A stretch of 11,847 bases of DNA from an uncultured Bacteroidota bacterium (GTDB taxonomy: Bacteria > Bacteroidota > Rhodothermia > Rhodothermales > UBA10348), in the NCBI GenBank assembly GCA_937893205.1, contig CALBJU010000018.1, forward strand, positions 1 to 11,847, given 5' to 3'. Numbering within the stretch: the stretch's first letter is position 1; every line of letters starts with the position of its first letter. The position numbers and the translations under genes were made by a program. Shown here piece after piece: positions 6,759-11,847 of the stretch. The notes beneath the pieces are model-generated. The model saw nothing but the letters and a program-made list of their open reading frames with translations, was not told the origin of the DNA and did no database searches.

Positions 6759-7312
6759 TAGTTTCTCAGGTCGAGTGCAGGCAAGACGTCTTCAGCTTTA
6801 TCAACCATCTGGAAATACTTTTCTGCGGGATCCTTCGCGAAGCCAGCATCGGTCATCTTCCTGAAGAAGCCGATCAACTCGTCGTAAAAGCCGGCCGTGT
6901 TCAATAGCACAATATTCTTGTCGTGATATCCAAGCTTTTTAAGGGTCAGGACTTCCAGGAATTCCTCGAGGGTTCCATAACCACCCGCCATCGCGACGTA
7001 TCCATCGCTCCGCTCAAACATGATTCGTTTGCGTTCGCGCATCGTGTCGGTCAGAATCAGCTCATCGGACTCTGAATACGCGATGCCTTCCAGATTCTTG
7101 AGGGCATGGGGAATGACTCCAACGACGCGTCCACCGTGTTCGTGTACGGATCTGGCCATGACACCCATGAGACCGACACGTCCTCCGCCATTGACCAGTT
7201 GGACGTGATTTTCGGAAAAGATCTGGCCCAGTTGCTTGGCAGCGTCCGTGAAGACGTCATCGATTTTGTCGCTCGACGAGCAATACACTGTTACCGAGCG
7301 ATAGGAAGCCAT
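6758..7312 (-). CDS. LOG-family (TIGR00730) nucleoside 5'-monophosphate phosphoribohydrolase
   Basis: The 184-residue protein has the Rossmann-like fold signatures of the LOG (lonely guy) family: 'VYCSSSD' at the N-terminus, GGGRVGLMG (42-50), the conserved arginines of 'MRERKRIM' (91-98) and AGGYGTLEE (109-117), the family's PGGxGTxxE motif. LOG enzymes hydrolyse cytokinin riboside 5'-phosphates or AMP-like nucleotides to free base plus ribose 5-phosphate. Bacterial members are often annotated as lysine-decarboxylase-like, which is wrong. The proline of PGG is alanine here, an uncommon change at the active-site loop. I chose ATG 7312, not the upstream in-frame start near 7447, because the family begins at 'SVTVYCSS', because AAGGAGG lies 11 bases before it, and because the longer version would overlap the TRAP protein gene. 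The gap to that gene's stop is only 4 bases. Confidence 0.9.
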   Translation of the reverse strand: MASYRSVTVYCSSSDKIDDVFTDAAKQLGQIFSENHVQLVNGGGRVGLMGVMARSVHEHGGRVVGVIPHALKNLEGIAYSESDELILTDTMRERKRIMFERSDGYVAMAGGYGTLEEFLEVLTLKKLGYHDKNIVLLNTAGFYDELIGFFRKMTDAGFAKDPAEKYFQMVDKAEDVLPALDLRN

Positions 7313-7316
7313 CAGG

Positions 7317-8432
7317 TTATTTTCCTCCTTGGAAGGCAAACGTGGCGTAAGTGTTCTCTGCCGTGTCCAACCAGCGATTTGAAGAGATTCGCCAGGCATC
7401 ATAGCTCTCATAGACCGCCCGGTAACCCGCATCGGAGGCAGCTTCACTGGCCAGGATGTCGAATGTAATTTCCTGCGCCTTCCTCATGACTTCCTCAGAA
7501 AATGGCCTGATGGTCACTCCTTCCTTGTCCAGTAAACGAGCCAATGCTGGTGGATTCTTGGCGTCATAATTTGCCATCATTCCGATATTCGCCTCTGCAG
7601 CGGCCGATTCGAGGGCGGCCTGATAATCGGAGGGCAGCTTGGCCCAATCATCTCGATTGATATAGAAACTCAGCCCCGGTCCTGGCTCCCACCAACCCGG
7701 ATAGTAGTAGTTCTTGGCAATCTGATAGAAGCCGAGCTTCTCGTCGTCGTAGGGTCCAGACCATTCTGCAGCATCGATCACGCCACGTTCTAAAGCAGGA
7801 TATATTTCACCACCAGCCAGCATCTGCACATTGGCTCCCAGCTCGGCCATCACCTGACCGCCGAATCCTGGGATGCGCATCTTCAATCCGCGGAAATCTG
7901 CGAGCGTTTCGACCTGATGACGAAACCAGCCACCCATCTGCACTCCTGTATTCCCACCCTGAAAATTGATGATATTGAAATCGGCAAACAGGCCCCGTGT
8001 AAGCTCGAGTCCTTCGCCGTAATACATCCAGGCTGCGAATTGACGCGCATTCAGGCCGAAAGGGACGGTGCAGTCGAACGCCAGCGCGGGGTTCAAGCCC
8101 GTGAAGTAGTAGCTGGCAGTATGGCCCATCTGGACTGTTCCTTTCTGAACGGTCTCCAGCACCTGAGTGGCGGGTACCAGTTCGCCGCCAGGAAACACAC
8201 GAATGGTAAATCGACCACCTGTAATCTCAGAAACTCGATTCGCCAGCACTTCAGCAGCTCCAAAGATGGTATCCAGAGAGCGGGGGAAACTGGATGTCAA
8301 TCGCCAATTGATGCGCGGCCGCGTCTGGATGGCTGCGACTCCTCCTTCGGACTCGCCGGTGGAGCACCCTGAGATGACGGCGCCGCCGGCTGCGGCCAGA
8401 GAAGCTTTTCGAACAAACTGGCGACGTTTCAT
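7317..8432 (-). CDS. TRAP transporter substrate-binding lipoprotein, TakP-like (2-oxoacid/monocarboxylate type)
   Basis: The 371-residue DctP-family periplasmic binding protein starts with a twin-arginine signal (MKRRQFVRKASLAAAGG) ending in a lipobox-like AVISGC. Export by Tat and lipid attachment at C23 are therefore likely. The mature part contains 'FPGGELVPATQVLETVQKG', 'GVQMGGWFR', 'KMRIPGFGGQVMAELGA', 'GEIYPALERGVIDAAEW' and 'KNYYYPGWWEPG', all resembling the TakP group, which binds pyruvate and other 2-oxoacids with a metal ion. Q165 and R186 sit where, as I recall, TakP's carboxylate-holding Gln and Arg lie; E223/W224 are candidate metal or substrate contacts. No DctQ/DctM membrane subunits occur in the window, so the partner transporter must be encoded elsewhere, or the protein acts as a scavenger or signal receptor. 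It is probably the second gene of the minus operon. No Shine-Dalgarno is seen. Confidence 0.92.
   Translation of the reverse strand: MKRRQFVRKASLAAAGGAVISGCSTGESEGGVAAIQTRPRINWRLTSSFPRSLDTIFGAAEVLANRVSEITGGRFTIRVFPGGELVPATQVLETVQKGTVQMGHTASYYFTGLNPALAFDCTVPFGLNARQFAAWMYYGEGLELTRGLFADFNIINFQGGNTGVQMGGWFRHQVETLADFRGLKMRIPGFGGQVMAELGANVQMLAGGEIYPALERGVIDAAEWSGPYDDEKLGFYQIAKNYYYPGWWEPGPGLSFYINRDDWAKLPSDYQAALESAAAEANIGMMANYDAKNPPALARLLDKEGVTIRPFSEEVMRKAQEITFDILASEAASDAGYRAVYESYDAWRISSNRWLDTAENTYATFAFQGGK
7324..7330 (-). promoter_or_regulatory. Strong Shine-Dalgarno AAGGAGG for the LOG-family gene
   Basis: AAGGAGG reads on the minus strand 11 bases before ATG 7312 and lies within the last codons of the TRAP-binding-protein gene (...GGA GGA AAA TAA). 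It is the only strong ribosome-binding site in the window. It decides the start of the LOG-family gene and may give that gene its own, higher initiation rate within the operon. Confidence 0.7.
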
Positions 8433-8478
8433 ACAGGGTCAGATTTTCATGGGGTCATTGAGAGAGCAATATCGTTTT

Positions 8479-9198
8479 CTACCCCTTCGGTCTCAAAGGC
8501 CGCATGACAACCTCTGTGATGAGGTAGTTGTCTGGAGTTTCGAGAACATGGATCAGCGTCGAACTGATCTGGTCGGGCGTCATGGGGTTCGCAGATATCG
8601 GGATTCCCGCAACGTCGAAGAATTCGGTCTGTATTGAATCCGGGAAGCAGCAGGAGACCTTGATCCCATCCTGTCGCACCTCTTTGAAGAGTGCATTACT
8701 GTACCCCTTCATTCCGAACTTGGTCACGTTGTACGTGCTAATATTGGGATTGCCCAACAGGCCCGCAACGGACGAAATATTGACGATGTGGCCGCCAAAA
8801 CCTGTCTCCTCATTCTGCGCTTTCATTGCTGGGAGTACTGCACGCGTACACAAAAACACTCCCCTGAGATTGACATTCATCTGAAGATCCCAGTCTGCGA
8901 CGGATACCTCGTCAGCCGGTCCAAATTTTCCAATCCCCGCGTTGTTCACCAGGACGTCAATCCGACCTTCAATATCGAGGATGTGCTTGAACGCAGCTTC
9001 GACTTTTTTTTCGAGAGAAATATCACACTCGATCTCCACGAAGCTGTGGCCGAGATTTTTCTCCAGCTCGTCCAACTTTTTCTTTCGGCGAGCAAGACCA
9101 TAAACCCGTGCTCCTTGTTCGATCAGGGACTGGGGAAATTGGGATCCCAGGCCAGAGCTGGCCCCGGTAATCACGACGATCTTTCCGTGCAGGTTCAT
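8479..9198 (-). CDS. Short-chain dehydrogenase/reductase (SDR), classical type
   Basis: The 239-residue cytoplasmic NAD(P)-dependent oxidoreductase has the cofactor motif TGASSGLG (11-18), NNAG (85-88), N110, catalytic S143 in 'NISSVAG', and Y156/K160 in 'YNVTK', so the full tetrad is present. The basic 'ARRKKK' after the second strand (36-41) suggests NADPH preference. The usual PG after the sixth strand is PD (PDSIQTEF). Length and domain are normal for ketoacyl-reductase-like classical SDRs, but the substrate cannot be inferred. It is the first gene of the minus-strand cluster, followed after 46 bases by the TRAP binding protein gene. No Shine-Dalgarno precedes the ATG; instead CCACCTCC stands just upstream. 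ATG 9198 is right because the TGxxxGxG motif begins at residue 11, the usual place. Confidence 0.92.
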   Translation of the reverse strand: MNLHGKIVVITGASSGLGSQFPQSLIEQGARVYGLARRKKKLDELEKNLGHSFVEIECDISLEKKVEAAFKHILDIEGRIDVLVNNAGIGKFGPADEVSVADWDLQMNVNLRGVFLCTRAVLPAMKAQNEETGFGGHIVNISSVAGLLGNPNISTYNVTKFGMKGYSNALFKEVRQDGIKVSCCFPDSIQTEFFDVAGIPISANPMTPDQISSTLIHVLETPDNYLITEVVMRPLRPKG

Positions 9199-9360
9199 TC
9201 AAGTTGGAGGTGGTACATAAAAGAGAGCCTTCCTTCGATGCGGGGCACTCAACCCGGTTCCCGGATCGTAGGGCAATTACCCTTCCTGAGGACGATTCAT
9301 TGGACCGGGACGGTTGATCTTTCGCCCAATGAGTGCCAGTTTGGAGCACCTTTTGATTGA
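9199..9360. promoter_or_regulatory. Divergent intergenic region between SDR operon and TrmH gene
   Basis: These 162 bases should contain promoters for the minus-strand SDR/TRAP/LOG/hydrolase cluster and for the plus-strand methyltransferase. I could not identify a convincing -35/-10 pair or a TAnnTTTG box on either strand. GGCACTCA (about 9244-9251) and TGAGTGCC (9330-9337) form a distant inverted pair of uncertain meaning. Confidence 0.3.
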
Positions 9361-10107
9361 GTGATGGAGAACCCCGAACAAGAAATGACGAGTCTGCTTG
9401 AATCCAGTGGAGTGCGCTTCACAGGATATCACTTCCAGGACCAGATCATTGGACCTGAAAAGGTCGTCGAAATCCTCGCCCCCCACCTGGAAGAGAACAG
9501 GAAGGATCGCATCGAGGTGGTGCTTGGTGAGCGAACCTACGCCATCGCGCCTGTAGTGGAGGGACTCACAAACACAGGCAATGTGAGCGCGGTCATGCGC
9601 ACAGCCGAGGGTCTGGGGTTTCAGTCATTCCACATCGTGACGGGAGATCTGACCCTTAAATATTCGAAGCGAACTACGCAGGGTGCACAGAAGTGGTTGG
9701 ATGTCTCGGTGTGGAAATCTCCTGCGCAGTGCGTTGCCTCCCTGCGGCACGACGGCTATCAGATCGTGGTTACCCATTTGAGCGAGGAGGCCCGACCGCT
9801 TGCTGAAATTGACTTCACAAAAAAGACCGCTCTGGTTTTCGGCAACGAGAGGGCAGGAATCAGTCAGGCAATGCTGGCCGAAGCGGACTTTACCTGCGTT
9901 ATTCCGTCACCGGGATTTGTACAGAGCTATAACATTTCCGTTGCCGCGGCCATGGCGCTGCACGCCGCGTACTCCGCCAGGATTGAAGCGTTCGGGGCAG
10001 CAGGCGATCTGTCCGATAGCGAGCTCATGCGCCTCAGGGCAGATTTCTATTCGAGATCCGTGAAGCATGCGGATGACATCATGAAGCGTCATCTGGGCGT
10101 TATCTAG
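9361..10107 (+). CDS. trmH: SpoU/TrmH-type RNA 2'-O-methyltransferase, probably tRNA (guanosine-18)-specific
   Basis: The 248-residue SPOUT methyltransferase uses S-adenosylmethionine to methylate a ribose 2'-hydroxyl of RNA. Motif 1 is NTGNVSAVMRTAEGLGF (71-87), motif 2 is FGNERAGIS (160-168), and motif 3 is IPSPGFVQSYNISVAAAMAL (181-200), which forms the trefoil-knot cofactor site. N74, R80, E163, S189 and N191 have the same spacing as the key residues I recall from Thermus TrmH (6, 83, 26, 2), so the Gm18 enzyme is the best guess; other SpoU paralogues remain possible. The short helical N- and C-terminal extensions fit TrmH rather than RlmB. The frame opens with GTG 9361 followed directly by ATG 9364, and either may be the true start; neither has a Shine-Dalgarno. 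It stands alone, divergent from the SDR operon. Confidence 0.88.
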   Translation: MMENPEQEMTSLLESSGVRFTGYHFQDQIIGPEKVVEILAPHLEENRKDRIEVVLGERTYAIAPVVEGLTNTGNVSAVMRTAEGLGFQSFHIVTGDLTLKYSKRTTQGAQKWLDVSVWKSPAQCVASLRHDGYQIVVTHLSEEARPLAEIDFTKKTALVFGNERAGISQAMLAEADFTCVIPSPGFVQSYNISVAAAMALHAAYSARIEAFGAAGDLSDSELMRLRADFYSRSVKHADDIMKRHLGVI

Positions 10108-10124
10108 CGTTTTTACCTGATATG

Positions 10125-10142
10125 AGTGCCATTAGTGCCATT
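10125..10142. repeat. Perfect 9-bp tandem duplication AGTGCCATT
   Basis: Two exact adjacent copies of AGTGCCATT lie 17 bases after the TrmH stop, in the region upstream of the PadR gene. It could be a slippage duplication or a paired protein-binding site. Nothing else in the sequence decides between these. Confidence 0.6.
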
Positions 10143-10178
10143 CGAAATATTGTTTAAGCGGCCCGCAACTTCCTTTTG

Positions 10179-10193
10179 TTTTATACGATAAAA
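10179..10193. promoter_or_regulatory. Palindrome TTTTAT-ACG-ATAAAA, candidate PadR operator
   Basis: Perfect 6-base arms flank a 3-base centre, ending 39 bases before the PadR start. PadR-type regulators usually bind AT-rich dyads in their own promoters, so this is a natural candidate for autoregulation of the PadR/permease pair. It overlaps AT-rich DNA that could also hold the promoter. Assignment rests on symmetry and position only. Confidence 0.4.
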
Positions 10194-10232
10194 GAAATCG
10201 TTCAATAAACATCGAAGTTCGTCACCAGCCCA

Positions 10233-10568
10233 ATGAAACTGCTCACTCGAACCGAAGAATTACTTCTTCTGACTGTCTGGAAATTGCGGAAGGATGCATA
10301 CAGCCTGTCCATTCAGGACGCCATGGCGGAACTGCTCGGTAAGTCAGTCTCCATTGGCGCGGTTTATATCCCGCTGGAGCGCCTTGCAAAGCGGGGCTTG
10401 CTGAAGACCCGAGAGGCCGCTCCCACGGAAAAGCGAGGTGGTCGTCGCAAGCGATTTTATGAAGTGACCGCCAGGGGGCAGGCTGCCCTGGCAGCAATCG
10501 ATTCCCTCCAGACAAAAGCCTGGGAAGGCTGGGCGACTTCGGCCGCTGATAGACTGGCACGCGGATGA
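10233..10568 (+). CDS. PadR-family transcriptional regulator
   Basis: The 111-residue protein is a short PadR-type winged-helix repressor. Residues 6-35 give the first helices, 'GKSVSIGAVYIPLERLAKRGLL' (36-57) contains the recognition helix with the family's G-x-(V/L)-Y-x-x-L-x-R-L core, and 'KRGGRRKRFYEVTARGQAAL' (67-86) is the wing with the typical R-x-(F/Y)-Y-x-(I/V/L)-T-x-x-G ending. A single C-terminal helix replaces the long coiled-coil of large PadRs, as expected for the small subgroup paired with ABC permeases. The stop overlaps the start of the permease gene in ATGA, so the two are translationally coupled, and the regulator most likely controls this transport operon, perhaps through the dyad at 10179-10193. 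No Shine-Dalgarno precedes ATG 10233, but the helix start fixes it. Confidence 0.93.
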   Translation: MKLLTRTEELLLLTVWKLRKDAYSLSIQDAMAELLGKSVSIGAVYIPLERLAKRGLLKTREAAPTEKRGGRRKRFYEVTARGQAALAAIDSLQTKAWEGWATSAADRLARG

Positions 10569-11847
10569 ATCGGCGCGCACCATTCATAATACGCGCGGCG
10601 GAGCGCATCCTGGGCGAGGATCATCACTGTTTGATCGGTGACATCGAATGGACCTATCGCTCGCGCTCCGAAGAGAACAGCCCGTTTCTAGCTGTCCTCT
10701 GGCTCTGGTGGGCCGTTTTCTCACTCGTTCCGCGACTATTCGTTCGGGATCTAATCTGGCAACATACCATGCTCAAGAGTTATCTGACCGTTGCTCTACG
10801 CCAATTCAATAAGTACAAGAGCTTCTCGATCATCAATGTGCTCGGATTGGCGCTTAGCATGTCGGTGTGCCTCCTCATCCTGACGATGATCCAGGATTTT
10901 CGTTCAGATGACAGTTTTCATGAAAATGCGGATCGCATTTATCGAATCACTTCGGGTGTGACGGAGAGTTGGGGAAGCTTTGAGACGGCGACGTCATCCG
11001 TGATGCTGGGCCCAGAACTTATGCGTGAGCTGGATGACGTTGAGTCGATTGTTCAGATGATGCGCACACGGGGGGAACTGACGCGCGATGATGGTCGCAT
11101 GTCCACCTTCGCGGGACTTTATGTGCAGCCAACATTCTTTGAGTTCTTCGACTTTAAATTCGTAAAGGGAAATCCGGAACACGCTCTCTCACGTCCTTTT
11201 CAGATTGTTATTACCGAAGAGCTTGCAGGGAGACTGTTTCCAGATAGGGACCCGATAGGCGAATTGGTCGAGCGTGCGACGGGCATGTTCGAAGTGACTG
11301 GAGTCCTGGCGCGTCCGGAGCGGCGCACGCATCTGGATTTTGACGTTCTTATTTCATTTTCTACGCTTGGGTCGTTGTATGCCGATCAGGACGCGAATCC
11401 CCTGGATAGTTGGGGCAACAACACACGATTCTATAACTATCTCATGCTTCGAAATGGAGCCTCCATTTCTCGCATTGAGGACGTTGCGAACATTATGGGT
11501 GTGGCTCACCACACCTCTTCTAAGAGTGATCCCGCTGCCTATTCACTGCAATCAATTACTGCGATCAATCTGGGGAAGGATCTTTCCAATGAAATCGGAG
11601 ATGTCCTCCCAGGAGTATTCGCGATCGTCTTTTCCCTCTTTGCGCTCCTACTGATTGGCATGGCGGCATTCAACTACGTGAATTTGACCGTATCCCGGGC
11701 GTTGAAGAGGCGTGCTGAGATCGGCGTTCGAAAAGTGGTCGGTGCACACCGACGACAACTTATCCAGCCACAGCAGCTGCTTTTACCGCAGTTCAATTCT
11801 CTGGGCGAATTCTCAGAAAACGGCAAGCAGATCTCGATGTCTTCATT
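10565..11847 (+). CDS. FtsX/MacB-type ABC transporter permease with N-terminal prefix domain, cut by window edge
   Basis: The start ATG 10565 overlaps the PadR stop (ATGA). The frame stays open to the right edge (427 codons). Residues 1-65 form the prefix domain typical of permeases paired with PadR genes ('PFIIRAAERILGED...LIGDIEW', then a hydrophobic WLWWAVFSLV stretch). The FtsX part follows: 'SYLTVALRQFNKYKSFSIINVLGLALSMSVCLLILTMIQDF' holds the first core membrane helix (about 87-110), the MacB-like periplasmic domain starts with 'FHENADRIYRIT', and a second membrane helix lies at about 346-370 before the loop 'RRAEIGVRKVVGAHRRQLI'. These proteins act in export or envelope stress as mechanotransmitting permeases driven by a separate ATPase, which is not in the window. 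After about residue 401 the sequence (QPQQLLLPQFNSLGEF...) lacks the expected next membrane helix; see the findings. About half of a normal 800-residue permease is missing beyond the edge. Confidence 0.9.
   Translation, partial: MNRRAPFIIRAAERILGEDHHCLIGDIEWTYRSRSEENSPFLAVLWLWWAVFSLVPRLFVRDLIWQHTMLKSYLTVALRQFNKYKSFSIINVLGLALSMSVCLLILTMIQDFRSDDSFHENADRIYRITSGVTESWGSFETATSSVMLGPELMRELDDVESIVQMMRTRGELTRDDGRMSTFAGLYVQPTFFEFFDFKFVKGNPEHALSRPFQIVITEELAGRLFPDRDPIGELVERATGMFEVTGVLARPERRTHLDFDVLISFSTLGSLYADQDANPLDSWGNNTRFYNYLMLRNGASISRIEDVANIMGVAHHTSSKSDPAAYSLQSITAINLGKDLSNEIGDVLPGVFAIVFSLFALLLIGMAAFNYVNLTVSRALKRRAEIGVRKVVGAHRRQLIQPQQLLLPQFNSLGEFSENGKQISMSS

Noticed and set aside
7313..7447. Longer start for the LOG-family protein at 7447
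   Set aside because: The extension lies within the TRAP-binding-protein gene, shows no family similarity, and the strong AAGGAGG points to ATG 7312.
8788..9360. Plus-strand open frame of 190 codons over the SDR gene and intergenic region
   Set aside because: Most of it is antisense to conserved SDR motifs, and the product has no domain character.
9329..10131. Direct repeat ATGAGTGCCA on both sides of the TrmH gene, as if flanking a mobile unit
   Set aside because: Ten-base matches are expected many times by chance in 12 kb, and no transposase or end structure accompanies them.

Overview
The window holds about 12 kb of moderately GC-rich bacterial DNA with tightly packed genes. Most starts have no Shine-Dalgarno sequence; the LOG-family gene is a clear exception. 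Three things point to a marine or halophilic member of the Bacteroidota/Rhodothermota/Balneolota-like groups: a PadR regulator overlapping an FtsX/MacB-type permease that carries an N-terminal prefix domain, a sensor protein built from repeated modules joined by charged 'EAxxREAxIExxLERxRxRA' linkers, and an M1 peptidase of the 'WAFKHP..PWDF' type. This assignment is an inference from gene style; there is no marker gene.

Layout. (1) 1-1053, minus: a secreted amidohydrolase cut by the left edge, with all six metal-ligand positions visible. (2) 1192-4315, plus: an 849-residue protein of four repeated sensor-like modules fused to a truncated response-regulator receiver, followed one base later by peptide deformylase. 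(3) 4325-5150: the C-terminal part of an M1 metallopeptidase (minus) lies head to head with the C-terminal part of a serine beta-lactamase-like hydrolase (plus). Both lose their N-terminal halves at the same place, about 4753-4764. (4) 5154-5510, minus: a small ABM-family monooxygenase. (5) 5674-6075, plus: a small protein with two helix-turn-helix units. (6) 9198 down to 6114, minus: a probable four-gene operon in the order SDR dehydrogenase, TakP-like TRAP substrate-binding lipoprotein, LOG-family phosphoribohydrolase, carboxylesterase-type alpha/beta hydrolase, with junctions of 46 nt, 4 nt and a 1-nt overlap. (7) 9361-10107, plus: a TrmH-type tRNA 2'-O-methyltransferase. (8) 10233 to the right edge, plus: PadR regulator and FtsX-type permease, overlapping by ATGA.

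I see no phage, CRISPR, insertion sequence or RNA gene, and no convincing new multi-gene system. The most striking signals are structural. There are three places where conserved protein architecture breaks abruptly: an in-frame sensor-to-receiver junction near 3436-3465, the head-to-head double truncation near 4755, and a non-FtsX tail after about 11765. Each could be a real rearrangement, but together they make a chimeric or collapsed assembly a serious alternative. Of the intact parts, the orphan TRAP-binding-protein/LOG/hydrolase operon and the sensor-deformylase pair are the associations most worth following up.
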